From positions 1,178,001 through 1,242,000 of the forward strand of contig JALUTQ010000032.1 in NCBI GenBank assembly GCA_032718865.1: a stretch of 64,000 nucleotides of DNA, read 5' to 3'. Origin of the DNA: Tilletia caries. Taxonomy: Eukaryota > Basidiomycota > Exobasidiomycetes > Tilletiales > Tilletiaceae. The notes beneath the pieces were generated by a model that worked only from the letters and a program-made list of their open reading frames with translations, was not told where the DNA came from and ran no database searches. Shown here in pieces: positions 39,801-52,067 of this stretch. Position numbers and translations under genes: made by a program. The stretch's first letter is position 1; each line of letters opens with the position of its first letter.

Positions 39801-40205
39801 ACCTGATGGTGGAACAGAGAAGCCTTCTCTGGATGAGAAAGCAGAGCCTCTTTTGCGCTCCATCTCATCTTTGAGCTCTGGATCGTCGATCTGTGCAAAC
39901 CAAGGCAATAGGTGAGCTGAGCATAAACGCGAAGTCTGAGAGTTGAGAAGGCAGGAAAAGATGCTCACCTTCTTCGCAAGATCGACTTGGATACGACTGG
40001 TGTCGATGAAGGTGCGGTTGAAGTAGTCGACTGCGGTCCTGGCGTCGTCTTCTGAGCTGTATCCGACGAAGGCGAAGCGGCGGGAGGTGCCATCGGGTCT
40101 TCGGATGAGCCTGACATCGGTGACGTGTCCCTGGCTGGAGAAGTGCGCCTTGAGCCGCGCATCGTCGAGATACGCTGGCAGATTCTTCACTATCAGACGC
40201 GACAT
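36859..40205 (-). CDS. MRD1: Ribosome-biogenesis RNA-binding protein Mrd1 (five RRMs)
   Basis: Nucleolar factor that binds pre-rRNA and helps early 18S processing in the SSU processome. Exons: 40205-39969, 39890-39270, 39198-39007, 38670-36859 (953 aa). RRM1 at residues 1-79 (SRLIVKNLPAY; RFAFVGYSS). A long basic and acidic linker carries Lys and Asp runs. RRM2 begins CRIFVRNLPFSASSDDIENTF and crosses intron 3 (GEVSQ/VHIPLD; KGMAYVSFAD). RRM3 (TTMLVKNIPYGTTADEI), RRM4 (ASLFVKNLNFSTTDAGL; FGFAVFKS) and RRM5 (TKLMIKNLPFETTKKDV; RGFGFVEFVS) follow. Five RRMs in this spacing and the acidic linker are specific to Mrd1/RBM19. The tail is acidic and Lys-rich. Intron 3 (38671-39006) is 336 nt, about four times the usual length here. 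Confidence 0.95.
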
Positions 40206-40512
40206 CTTTCCCTGTGACCCAAGCTGACTGTGGACTGTGGACTGTGGACTGTGGTGGCAGGGATCTGCGATTGATTCGGCTGCAAGCTTTTTTTCTTGCA
40301 GGAGAGCGGAAGTGGGAGGCCCGATCTCGCGACACGGTGTTGACTGTCAAATGATCACGGAGTGATGATCGCTCGCAGCCAAGTGAGGCCCGCCTGCCAC
40401 GAACCACGAACCACGAAGACGGGCGCGCCTTGACCACTCTTTCTCCAGACAACAGCATACAGCACACCCAAACAGCCAGCCGCCTTTCCTCATCCAAAGC
40501 TATTCAGCCATC
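40206..40512. promoter_or_regulatory. Divergent promoter MRD1 / RET2 with two 7-bp tandem arrays
   Basis: 307 bp between divergent starts. GACTGTG is repeated four times at 40226-40253, 20 bp upstream of the MRD1 ATG. CCACGAA is repeated three times at 40397-40417. Confidence 0.55.
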
Positions 40513-41693
40513 ATGGTCAGTCTTCCCGCGCCTCCGTGGTACTGCGCGCACATTCTGCTGACTTCTTTTGCTGCTCTCGGACCCCTACCGCCCTGTCATT
40601 TCTCCTCCTGCCCGTCTCGCATCGCAGGTCTTGCTCGCGGCATCCATCTGCACAAGGGGCGGCAAGCGTGAGTTTTCTGATACTTATCTCTCGATCTGCG
40701 CACCCTATCATGCTGATTCTCCGCTCTTATCTGATTCTCCCTGGCCGAACGCTGCTCGTCACCAGCCGTCCTCTCGCGCCAATTTCGAGACATGCCCCGG
40801 TCGCGGGTCGAAGGCCTGCTCAGCTCCTTCCCCAAGCTCCTACCCGCCAACTCACAACATACCACAATCGAGACCGAGTCCGTCCGATACGTCTATCAAC
40901 CACTCGAAGACCTCTACATGATCCTCATCACCAACCGCTCCTCCAACATTCTCCAAGACATCGACACCTTGCACCTCTTTGCCCGGACGGTCTCCGATCT
41001 GTGCCGGTCTCTGGACGAACGCGACATCGTGAGGAACAGCTTCGAGCTGCTTCAGGCCTTCGACGAGATTGCCTCGCAAGGGTACAGGGAGAACGTCAGC
41101 TTGACCCAGATCCGATCTATCCTCGAGATGGACTCGCACGAGGAGAAGATCCAGGAGATCATCGAGCGGGTACGTCGATCTCTTTTGCTCCCTACACTTG
41201 CTTCGATAGCCTGACTCTTGCTGATACACTATCTGAACACAGAACAAGGAAATGGAAGCTAAGGAAGAGCTCAAGCGCCGTGCCAAGCAACTCGAGCTCC
41301 AGCGACGCGAGGCAGCACGGCGCGGCATGGGTCCACCCGGAGGCGGCTTCGGAAGCGGGATGAACATGAACAGTGGAGGAAGTGGAGGCAACTACTCAAG
41401 TGTACCTGGCAGCGCGTTTGAGCCACAAGCAGCGCCAGTCTATGTTCATCGTGAAGGGTGAGTTCAAATATCCATCGAGAGCATAGTTTTGCATGTTCCT
41501 TCTCAACGCGTTCACTGACTTCTTGCTGATTTCCGGAACTTTCTCTATCTCTCTCATTTCTGCCCACGCTGATAGGGCAAACGGAGGCGGAGGAGCCTCA
41601 GCCGCAACACCATCCGCCAAGCCCTTCAAGGGCAAAGGCATGCAACTGGGCAAGAAGACCAAGGCAGACCTTCTCGGTCCCATCGACGGGTGA
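40513..41693 (+). CDS. RET2: Coatomer delta subunit, N-terminal half only
   Basis: Delta-COP is an essential COPI coat subunit for Golgi-to-ER transport. Exons: 40513-40515 (just the ATG), 40628-40667, 40766-41169, 41243-41457, 41576-41693 (259 aa). The spliced start MVLLAASICTRGGK, then VLSRQFRDMPRSRVEGLL, YQPLEDLYMILITNRSSNIL, SHEEKIQEIIERNKEMEAKE and KGMQLGKKTKADLL match the longin domain and linker of delta-COP closely. The frame then ends at TGA (41691-41693) after LLGPIDG. The expected C-terminal mu-homology domain (about 250 residues; motifs such as NRDGG, THPNVD, INCWP) is not found in any frame of the following 1.9 kb, so the gene is about half the usual 510-550 aa. Donor of the first intron is GTCAGT, slightly unusual. 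Confidence 0.85.
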
Positions 41694-43569
41694 CTTTCCC
41701 TCGCTCTCTCTCTCCACCTTTTCCAGTCCGCGACTGTATCCTTGGCTGCACTTTTTCCTCCCCTTTGAACATTCTTCCAGCATTTTTCCTTGTCCTCTGA
41801 AGTCACCAGATCGTCACGAAGAAGAATTGTCAATCGTTCGAGGTTGGGGGTCCACAGTTCAGGCGTAAGGCCAGGGGCTCGACAGACACGCGTGTGTATG
41901 AGGCTCAGATTTTCTTAACCCTGTTGCGACAACTTGCAGATCATCGGCTCATGCGCTCATGAGTCTGGTCGAGGCGGCCGTCCTGGTTGGCTGACTTTCT
42001 CTTCTCATCTCATCACACTTTTCCAAATCCTCTTTTTTTCCCTACCCACCTCGGTCTCCTCCACTCAGTGTTTCAACTTCACGGTGCTCGTCGCGGAAGA
42101 GACTGCCGGCCTCAAGGCTCGATTCTTGCCGCACGGGACCTCGGGATGGCTGCGCAGACATCGATACCCCTTGCGCTCCATTCGCCCTCTACCTACCCTC
42201 TACCTGTCTCCGAGCCGTGAGCAGTCCGCGACCACCACCTCGCTCTCGAGCGGAACGGCATGCCCTAAATCCGTTCGTCCCCGTAGCGAAGTCCTTCCCT
42301 CGGATCTTCGCACGAAGGTTCTCCTCCACGCGCCAAGTCTATCTGCGTAACCTATCTTCTGCTTTGCCTTTCGCCGACCGACCAAGTGCAGGCGCAGCAG
42401 CAACACCAGCTGCCAAGCCGAAAGGGCTGAGCCGAAGAAGGTGAGGAAGTCGTCCGGGCTCCATCGACCGACGACTCCACCTCCTCTTCGGCACGGAGTT
42501 GTGTCTTCGGCTGTATGTGCTTTTGCTGCGCTTCAGCGATTCCTTGGAAATGGGATTGTGCCACTTGTGCTTGTGGGAAGCGTCGAGTCATCGTTCTGAA
42601 GGTAAACAGCTGAACGGTCGTAACTCTCAACTGGAGGTTCGACGAGGGGGGGTGGGGGGGAGAGGGTGAAGAGGGTGGATATTCTAAAGGTTCGGCGGAT
42701 GTAAGAAAACGGAGAGCATCGGAAGGCCCGAAACCTTGAACCACACCTCCGTTCCTCCACCCGAAGTCCTCAACGTTCTCACGCTCTCACCGAGACCACT
42801 CCACGCCTCCACGCTCCACACCCAAAATCACGCGAGAGAAGGCCAAGGCGCAAGAGTCAAGTTCCGACTGACTCGGAACACAGTCAGCAGCGCATCAGAT
42901 TCAGCGGCACTGACTACAATACTGACTCCTTCCAACAGCCAGTTATTTCAAGATGTGAACTTCGAATTGACCCAGCTATACAGCATCGGCTCCGCCGCCC
43001 TTCCTCCCGCCTTCTGGGACCAATGATTACGACAAGATGCATGTCGCCATTACGGTCTTAGACGCAGACAGCATGCTGAATTTATGCTTACCTTCTTCGG
43101 TACTTTATTCGGCAGCGTCGCAGCGTGCGCGCTGCTTCCCACAAGACAGCCGGAGTCATCGTCGATCCACAACAACGAAGCATGGTCGCAAGCGTCGCAT
43201 GGAGGTGGAGCATGACTGTATGGCCGACAATGTCCGGCACGAGTGGAGCACAGAGCACCTCCATTTGATTCTCATCCTGCCGCCTCCATGCAGTCCGCCT
43301 CAGTTTTTTTTTCGAATGTTCGTGACGCGCGGCTGGACGTGCGGCCGCCGCCATGGGATACTTAAAGGCCACAGTCTGATATGGGTTCGATTCTTCATGG
43401 CCCTTCGTTTCCCGCTCAGATCTCAGCCCGCCTCACTCCTCGACCGACTGAGGGTTATAAAGAGGGCAGCGCTGACCATCTCTGTCTTCCTCTTTCCGCT
43501 GCGCAAGCCCATTCCCCTCCGCTCAGCAGATCATCTACAGCCAGCAACTTCCTTTCATCACTATCCACT
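41694..43569. other. 1.9-kb gap between RET2 and the ABC transporter
   Basis: No gene could be supported. A short plus-strand frame (42217-42444, no ATG) encodes a basic, Ser/Arg-rich peptide with RIFARRFSSTRQVYLRNLSS, which looks like a mitochondrial presequence, and a minus-strand frame overlaps it (42352-42744). Neither shows a known domain. The final 200 bp hold the ABC transporter promoter, with TATAAAG at 43456-43462. Confidence 0.4.
43456..43462 (+). promoter_or_regulatory. TATA box of the ABC transporter gene
   Basis: TATAAAG lies 108 bp before the chosen ATG, a plausible distance, in an otherwise GC-rich stretch. Confidence 0.5.
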
Positions 43570-46500
43570 ATGGCGGACCAGACTCCCAAACAGGAATCTG
43601 TACCCACCTTCGGCGAAGGCGGTGCCGGCTCCAACAACCAAGGTTTCAATTTGAATACGACTACTTCGACGGGCTCATGGGGTGAACAGGGTTCAGATGA
43701 GGTCAACGTCCAACGCGCGCGTCAGGGCTTCCAGGACGACGTTCTCCGCCAACGCAACCGTCAGCAGCACGCAAGGCAAACTTCGTCAGGATTCCACGGC
43801 GGGTCGAACGTCGATCGGGTCAAAAGCCCCCTCGGCCGCAGCGACCCTGCGAATGCCGAGCCCGCCGATCTCGAAGCTGGCAGGGAGGAAGCTGCTCCTC
43901 AAACGAACGACGCGCAAGAGGAGGATGAGCGGAGGGAGTCTTCAGACGACTTTGATCTGAGTAAATGGATCCTCACCCGACAAGCACAGGAGCAGGAAGC
44001 AGGCGTCGACCGCAAGAAGCCGCTCGGGATCTCGTTCCGCAACCTCAGCGTTCGAGCACCAGGCACCGGTAGCTCATCCGTCTTCGTCAAGACGTTGCCC
44101 AAAGCCGTCGCGAACACAGTCATCCGTGACCCTTTCTCGGTTGTCACGACCCTCATCCCTCCCTTCGCCCGCTTCAACCCGTACATCAATACCCGCACGA
44201 GCCACAAACTCCTGCACGACTTCTCCGGTCTGCTCAAGGCTGGAGAGATGCTCCTCGTCTTGGGTCGACCAGGTGCAGGATGCTCGACGTTCCTCAGAGC
44301 TATCACCGCCAGTCTCGATCCGGCTCTCACCACCGAGGGACAGATCTCATATGCCGGCTTCACTCCCGCCGATATCACGCGCAAGTTCCGAGGAGAGGTC
44401 ATCTTTGTCGACGAGGATGATCTGCACTTCCCCACCTTGACCGTCGCACAGACTCTCCGCTTCGCACTCATGAACAAGGTCCCCAAGCGCACCATGCGAG
44501 TCCGCAACGAGAAGAGAACTGAGTTCATCGAGACCGCTATCGACGTGATTCTTTCGATGTTTTCGATCAAGCACGTGCGCGATACCATCGTCGGCGATGC
44601 CTTTACCCGCGGAGTCTCGGGCGGGGAGCGCAAGAGAGTAACTATTGGGGAGAGCTTGGTGACACGGGCGTCCATTGTCGCTTGGGACAACTCGACCCGT
44701 GGCCTCGATGCCTCCACAGCACTCGACTACGCCCGTTCGCTCCGCGTCATGACCGACCTCAGCAAGCGGACCACCTTGGCGACGCTCTACCAAGTGTCTG
44801 AGCAGATCTTCGAGCTGTTCGACAAGGTCGCCGTCGTGGAGGAAGGTCGTTTGATCTACTACGGTCCCCGAGACCAGGTCCGCGATTACTTCTTCGGCCT
44901 CGGCTACGGCGTCCCTGCTCGCTCCACCACGGCCGACTACTTGACTGTGTCCATCGTCGACCCGGACGAGACCATCTACCGTGACGACATGCCCGAAGGA
45001 TCTGCCCCCACCCCTCGCACGGCCGAGGACCGCGAGCGCGCCTGGCAGCAATCCGATGCTTATTCGCATCTGGTCCGCGAGATCGAGGAGTACGACGACG
45101 CTGTCAAGAAGAATGGAAACAACGACGCGCAACGCCTGAAGGAGACGGTACGGAAGGAGAAGAACGCCGGCGTCCGAAAGGGGTCGCCGTACACTGTTTC
45201 GTTCTGGACCCAGGTACAGGCGTGCATCTACCGCCAGCTGCTGGTCAAGTGGGGTGCGCGGGAGGAGATGTACATCAAGCTTTTCACTATCATCGGCGTC
45301 AGTCTCATCATCTCGTCCCTCTTCTTCAATCAGTCCTTCGACTCCTCTGGCACCTTCACTCGTGGAGGTATCATCCTCTTTTCTGCGCTGCTCAACGGAT
45401 GGCTTCAACTTGCTGAAGGGTTTGAGGCGGTGGCCGGTCGGCCCATGTTGGCGAGGCACAAGCAGTTTGCTTTCTATCGACCTTCGGCTGTCGTCTTGGC
45501 TCGCGTCATTGTCGACATCCCGCTGTTGCTGGTCCAGTGCTTCCTCAGCACGATCGTCATGTACTTCCTCGCCCATCTTCGCATCGACGCGGGAGCATTC
45601 TGGATCTTTTACGTCTACGTCTTCCTAGCGTGAGTTCTTGTCCCCTTTCTTGTCCTTGCCGATCACCTCAACATCACTGACATCGATCTCCGGATCTACA
45701 GAGCGTACAACTTGACCTGTCTCTACCGACTATTCGCGGTCTTTTCGCCCACATTCAACGAAGCAGTCCGCTTCTCCGTACTCGGCCTCAACATCCTCGT
45801 TATCTTCTTGGGATACGTGCTGCGAAGGCCCCAAATGAACGGGCTGAGGTTCTTATCCGTACGTTTCTCCCTTCTTGTCTTTGCCGTTCGCCTTCTCAAT
45901 ACTGACATTATCTGGATCTACAGTACATCCAAGGGATTTCTTACATCTTCGAGGGGTTGATGGCCAACGAGTTCCAGTACCCCATCGACTGTGCGCCCGC
46001 TCAGATTGTGCCCTTTGGAGAAGCTCGGGATGTGGAGTTTCAGACGTGTGCTTTGACCGGTAGCCAGCCTGGTTCTCTCGTCGTACAGAGCGAGGATTAT
46101 CTGCAGGTTACATTTGGCTACTCACAAGCCAACCGCGGCCGCAAGTGAGTACTGTGTTACTTCCTCCATCCATTCACACCGACGGAGCTAACGCATCAGC
46201 CATCTGACTTTTACAGCATTGGTATCGCTATCGCATGGTGCTTCATCTATTTGATCCCTACCCTCATCGCATCCGAGATTATGGACTTCGGCGGATCCGG
46301 CGGCGGAGTGACCATCTTCGCCCGGACCAAGCGCGCCCAGGAGAAAATCAAGCAGGAAAATGCGAATCCCGCCAAGAACGACATCGAGGCCTCCTCGGAC
46401 CAGCTCAAGCCTTCGCGCGCTGGCTCCGACATAACTCAGACGGGCGACGACACGGACGCTGGCAAGGAGAAGGCGAAGTCCAATTCCTCGAGCGACGAGA

Positions 46501-48776
46501 AGAACACAAACGGTCGCGCTGTGCACCAGCGTCTTTCTGCTGAGGAACGTCCCATCTTCACATGGCAGGACATCAATCTCCAGCTGCCCAACGGAGGTCG
46601 CAAACTGCTGCAACATGTCGATGGATGGGTCAAGCCTGGGACAATGACGGCTCTCATGGGTGCAAGTGGCGCAGGTAAGACCACGCTCATGAGCGTCCTC
46701 AGTCAGCGCGGTGCTGTCGGCATCATCACTGGCGAAATGCTTATCGACGGAAAGGAGCTGGGCGCCGGTTTCACCAAAGGCACCGGTCTCGTCCTCCAAG
46801 GCGACATCCATCTGGGTACACAAACGGTCCGCGAGGCGATTGAACTCTCCGCCCTCCTTCGTCAACCGCAAGAAGTCTCACGGGAGCAGAAACTGGCCGA
46901 CGCACAGAATGCTATTGAGCTTCTGGAGTTGGAGGATTTGCAAGATGCGCTCATCGGAGTTCCTGGTGCCGGTCTGGGTGTGGAGCGACGGAAGCGTGTG
47001 ACGATCGCGGTTGAATTGGCGGCCAAGCCGGACATCCTGCTTTTCCTGGACGAGCCAACTTCCGGTCTGGACTCGGCGGGTGCAGCTGCGATCTGTCGAC
47101 TCCTTCGACGCCTGACGAGGGAAGAAGGCCAGGCGATTCTGTGCACGATTCACCAACCTTCTTCGCTGCTTTTCGAGTCGTTCGACAATGTGCTCTTGCT
47201 CCAGCACGGTGGACGAACTTGTTACATGGGACCGATCGGAGACGAGGCTGGCGTGGACAGCAATGTGGTGCGACGGTACTTCGAGAAGAACGGAGCGCCC
47301 GAGTGCCCGCCGGAATCGAACGTGGCCGAGTACATCCTCGAGGTTGCCTCCGGTGGAAAGTCGCGCGGGATCGACTGGGCCGACAAGTGGACAGAGTCGA
47401 CCGAGGCCGAAAACGTGCGGACGCATATCAAGGAGATCATCGACGAGCGCAAGGCCCGCCCTGCCTCCGACGACCCTCGCTCCAAACGGGAGTTTGCCGC
47501 CGATTCGTACACGCAGCTGGCCGAAGTTACCAAGCGCCAGTTCCGGGACATGTGGCGCGACTCGAGCTTCACGTACGGTATCCTGTTCTCGAACTTCATT
47601 ACCGCCTTCGTTGCGGGAGGCGCGTTCGCCAATCTGGGCTACAGTCCGACCCAGTATCAGAACCGAGTCTTCGTCGTCATCCTGATCATGCTCAACTTCC
47701 CTGCGATGGTGAACAGCTTCATCTCGAAGTCGTTCGAGCTTCGGATGCTGTACCAGATGCGCGAATCGCCGTCGAAGGTTTATTCCTGGCCTATTTTCAT
47801 TGCTTCGATCATGGTGAGTCCCTGGCTTCCCAAGTACGGACACAGGACAGGCTAGTGACTGACATTCTTGGTTAAATCACCTTCCCTCTACACATCAGAT
47901 CACGAGCGTTCCGGTTGCAATCGTTGCCTCCATTATCTGGTTCCTCCCGGCCTTCTTCATCCCGTACCACTCTCGGGACACCTACGTGGCCGGTTTCTTC
48001 TTCCTCAACAACCTCACGATGATGTTCTTTATGATCGGCTTTTCGTTGCTGCTCGCGCTGAGCTGCCCGACACCCGTCACGGCATCCCATCTGCTACCGT
48101 TCCTGCTGCCGGTGCTCTTCTGTTCGAACGGTGAGTACGATCCAGTATCCTTCCCAAGCTCGAGGAAGAATGTGTTCTCACATCTTTATGTTCCTCCGTC
48201 GCAGGTGTCATTGTGCCGCACAACGTGATGCGGGAGCCATGGCACTCTTTCGTGTATTATGGTACGTTCTTTCCCAAATTTCAACCCGGAGCTCAAAGCG
48301 GAATGTTCTGCTCACGATTTTGTGTTCTCCAACGACAACAAACAGTCAATCCCGTCACCTACTTCGTCCGCGCGCAACTGTCCAACATCTTCCACAACGA
48401 GCCGGTCATCTGCAGCCAGGAAGACTTGTCCATCTTCAATGCGCCAGCGGGCCAGACGTGCGACGCATATGCCGGCGCCTGGGCTCAAAGCGCCGGCGGC
48501 TACCTGGTCGAGCAGGGCGCCAACCTGTGCGGATACTGCCAGTACTCCTCTGGTGATCAGTTCGCCCAGGGCCTCAACGCGGATTACGGCTTCAAGTGGC
48601 AGGACTGGGTCATCTTCCTCGCCTTTACGATTTCCAATCTGGCGCTGTCGTTCTACCTGTACTACCACTTCAATGTGCGCGGGTGGGGGATCGGCAAGAG
48701 CTTCTTGATCGGCCAGCTCAAGAAGGCTTGGAACCTCGTTGCATCGCGGGTCAAGAAGACGGAGTCGAAGGCTTGA
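43570..48776 (+). CDS. PDR-type (ABCG) multidrug ABC transporter
   Basis: Full-size plasma-membrane efflux pump, (NBD-TMD)x2. Exons: 43570-45629, 45702-45858, 45924-46144, 46217-47813, 47899-48130, 48205-48261, 48346-48776 (1,584 aa). The start MADQTPKQ is used because in-frame sequence upstream is promoter-like with a TATA box. NBD1 has the PDR-typical degenerate Walker A GRPGAGCST (about 232, Cys in place of Lys), signature VSGGERKRVTI and Walker B IVAWDNSTRGLDAS. NBD2 has a canonical Walker A GASGAGKTT (about 960), degenerate signature GVERRKRVTI and Walker B ILLFLDEPTSGLD. This asymmetry, with one working ATP site, is the family hallmark. TMD1 (from about 640) and TMD2 (from about 1290) are hydrophobic; the last extracellular loop has paired Cys (CSQED, TCDAYA, LCGYCQY). 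Substrate cannot be read from sequence. Confidence 0.95.
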
Positions 48777-49257
48777 GCTCGGAGGACGGGGGATTACATA
48801 TCTCCACACTGGATTGGACGATCTCTTTTATTTTCTTTACTAACGGAACGGATAGAATTCAGCATCACATTTATGTCGCTCCTCGCTCCTTACACATCTC
48901 ATAGAAGTCCCTATCTACGTATGTACATACTCTTGCACCTGCTCCTCTCGTTCTAGACGCTCGTACCGAATGGACATGGTCCCATTATTAATCGTGGGAG
49001 TCATCGAGTGCCACGTCCACCTTCTCGGCCCGACTTGTCACCCGCTGGCGCTGCGCACACGACACGAGGCTTCTGAAAGTGCGCTTCTGAAAAACGGGTG
49101 ACTTTTGCTGCATCCTTTTTTTGTTCTGGGGTCGGGGTTGCCTTCTTCCTCTGCTCCTCACCAACAGCAACATCCATCCTTTGTCTTTCCTTGCTTACCA
49201 CTCGCATCGAACCCTCTTCCTCTTTCCCTTTACTTCCCACAACCGCTGCTAGATACC
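48777..49257. other. Intergenic region ABC transporter / eIF5A
   Basis: 481 bp with ABC transporter 3' UTR and eIF5A promoter. The last 100 bp before the eIF5A ATG are C/T-rich, as often seen at strongly transcribed fungal translation genes. No other feature. Confidence 0.45.
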
Positions 49258-49903
49258 ATGTCCGACGAGGAGCACAACAACCCCACCTTCGAGACCGCCA
49301 ATGCCGGCGCGTCGACGACCTTCCCCATGCAGTGCTCGGCCCTCCGCAAGTCCGGACACGTCGTCATCAAGGGCCGCCCCTGCAAGATTGTCGACATGTC
49401 TACCTCCAAGACCGGCAAGCACGGACACGCCAAGGTCCACTTGGTCGCCATTGACATCTTCACCGGCAAGAAGCTCGAAGATATCTCGCCCTCCACCCAC
49501 AACATGGATGTCCCCCACGTCACCCGTAACGAGTACCAGGTTCGTGCCATCTCTCCTTCTGTTCTGAGCACACAGCACACTTCCACTTACGTCCTTCTCC
49601 TCTCTTCCCCTCTCCTCGCGTTTTACACAGCTCGTCAACATCGACGACGGTTTCCTCAACCTCATGACTACCGAAGGTGCCTCCAAGGACGACGTCAAGG
49701 TCCCCGACTCCGAGCTCGGCGAGCAGATCCAGAAGGACTTCGACGACGGCAAGGGTGTGTACTCCTCTGCTAAAAACGTCAATCGCTTTATTCCTACTGA
49801 CATCTGATCTCTGTGTTCCTTTCCAGACCTCATGGTCACCATCGTCTCCGCCATGGGTGAGGAGCAGGCCATCTCCGTCAAGGAGGCTCCCCAGGGCAAG
49901 TAA
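49258..49903 (+). CDS. TIF51A: Translation factor eIF5A (hypusine-containing)
   Basis: Promotes elongation through stalling motifs and termination, after a specific lysine becomes hypusine. Exons: 49258-49539, 49631-49754, 49827-49903 (160 aa, standard length). The hypusination loop [13 protein letters not shown] is intact, with the modified Lys at position 54. The N-terminal SH3-like domain ([17 protein letters not shown]) and C-terminal OB fold ([32 protein letters not shown]) are complete. Introns of 91 and 72 nt have GTTCGT and GTGTGT donors. It needs deoxyhypusine synthase and hydroxylase, neither of which is in the window. Confidence 0.97.
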
Positions 49904-50567
49904 ATGCGTCGAACGCACCTTCGCATCTCGTCCAAGAACAGAAGCCGTCTCTGGATCTTTCCTTTCGAACTTTTTCAACACCAAAAAAACGCGCACATAC
50001 TCTGCCCTCTACCACCTCTCTTCTCTCCATTCCTCCCCCTTTCCCCCTTCCTTTCAGAGTAGTGCGCGTTGTTGGTTTTTTCGGTCGGATGGGTCTTCGG
50101 GCGAGCGTACGAGATTGCATGACCATTGTATCACCACGGAACGAGGATCGGTGTTGGGGAGTTGGGGTCGGGGTTTGTAGCAGTGATGGACGTCAAACGG
50201 GGGACGCTTTGGCGATGTAGAGCCTGTATGTGACAGGCATACAAAGGAATGCAGGAGGAGTTGGTGGTTCTTCTTGCTCGGCGGGACGGAGCGGAGAAGC
50301 TGAAAAGGGACCGGCGGCGTATATTTTCCCCGGGCGGCGAGAACGGCGTTGGAGTGGCCGGCAATTGTCGACTGTCGGAGAATCGACTCTCTTCCTTCAT
50401 ACACACACACATACACACACACAAAATCTACCAGAGTCGCTCTCAAACTTGGCTGTTCGTCCGCGAAGTTCCCTTGATCTGTTTGCATGTTCTCAGAGTT
50501 GGTATCGGAAGAGTCGGACTTGAGCGAGCGAAACAATGCTTCGGCAAGAGTACACACGCTTCCCATA
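49904..50567. other. Intergenic region eIF5A / repeat copy 2
   Basis: 664 bp with the eIF5A 3' UTR, a CA/CATA simple repeat (about 50400-50424), and the left junction of repeat copy 2. No gene recognised. Confidence 0.45.
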
Positions 50568-51169
50568 CTTCGCTCGAGCATTACCCTGCCAACCTGAACT
50601 CGATCCTCCTTTCACAGCCTGGTCCGAGTGCTTGAAGACCCTGTCTATTCGGATGACAGATGAAACTGAGAGCCACGAAGATAGAAGGAAGATAAAAGGG
50701 ATGACATTTGCAAAGTCGACTGTCAAGCTACACTAATGTTACATGGAAGACGGTACCCCCTCTCCTGACCCACTGGGGGGCTTGGCCGGGTTCGTATGAC
50801 AGACCCATAACGAACCCGACCAGCTGTAGTGGGTTTAGGCGGAGAAGGGGTGTGCGTGAGTAGAGCGCAGGAGAAGCCCCCCAGCCACTGCGCTCTGAGA
50901 ACAGGAGAACCACACCAAAGGCCAAAGAGTCGCAAGAGGCCAGAAGGAAGAAGGTCAAGTGTCCGAAGAAAGGGTTAGGGTAACTCACTCGCTGGCACCG
51001 GTCGCTCCAAGGCCTCCTCTCCATGGACCACGTCGAGGAGATTGGCATCCTGAGTGTTGTCGAGGAGGCCTGGGACCTGGGCAGCGGTGGGACTTCCTTC
51101 CCCATTCGTGGACTGGTTCCGACCTCGGTGGCTTGCCGACTCCTCTGGTCTTGATGGGTTCCCTGGGTA

Positions 51170-51170
51170 A

Positions 51171-51212
<42 letters not shown>

Positions 51213-51320
51213 CGTAGTGTGTGCGTGGGCCGGTGAGTGTGGCCGGTGAGTGTGGCTGGTGAGTGTGGGCGGATGAGTATGGGCGGGTGAGTATGGGCGG
51301 GTGAGTGTGGGCGAGTGAGG
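51170..51320. repeat. TG microsatellite and 13-bp minisatellite (copy 2)
   Basis: Counterpart of 2446-2598 with a slightly shorter TG run and the same minisatellite units. Confidence 0.8.
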
Positions 51321-52067
51321 ATGCCCTGGTGCGGATGTAGATGCCACGAGTGGTGTGTACGATCGAGAAGAGTCTTGGCCCCGTCGTGGAGAGCGAGCGG
51401 GCAAAGAATACGGAACCACCGATCTTTAAGTGTGAAAGAGAATAGGAGGAGCATGATCAAGGTCAGTCTCGATAGGCAGAAAGAGGCGAGAGGGAGAGGG
51501 CAGGAGCAGACTGAAGACTCACCTTGTAGGTAGTGGAAGGTACCGAGTCGAAGGAGGAGTGCAAGGACAAGTTGCTTGATGTTCCGACAAAGCCCAAAAC
51601 AAGCTTGCACCAGGTCCGACGTCACGAACATGTATGGGTCCCCTTCAACATGCAAGCAGCGGTCTTCAGTTGAGACGACGCAATCGCTCCATCGGACGTG
51701 GTGTCGAAGTCATGCCGGTGCCCAATCGAAGGAATCGTCCCGAGCCGCCCCGAAGCATGAACCGAACGAGCGCTAGAACAATGTTGCACGGCCACCAATG
51801 AAGGGATGCGTACGGTATGATTGACTAATACGGTCCGCCCGGTTCATGCTTTGAGACGTCTGAGAGTAGCCGACGATGGGTTGGGTCTTCGTCGTAGTGG
51901 TCGAAGCAACTTGTCCAAGTACTCCGGTGCATCGTGCCTCTTGAGGGTCGCCGAAGAGGGATCTGGGAGATGTCTTGCTGTATGGCGAGCCCTCAGCCCT
52001 ATGTCTTGATCCTTGAGCGATGGCGACCGGTGGTGAGGAAGGTGCCATGCTGGTGACCCCAGTGTGG

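Noticed and set aside
42217..42444. Short frame with a mitochondrial-presequence-like peptide as a separate gene
   Set aside because: No in-frame ATG, no recognisable mature domain, and no convincing splice partner; noted only as a possible fragment.
44347..45576. Minus-strand frame of 409 codons in the ABC transporter
   Set aside because: Antisense shadow of nucleotide-binding domain 1; no domain of its own.
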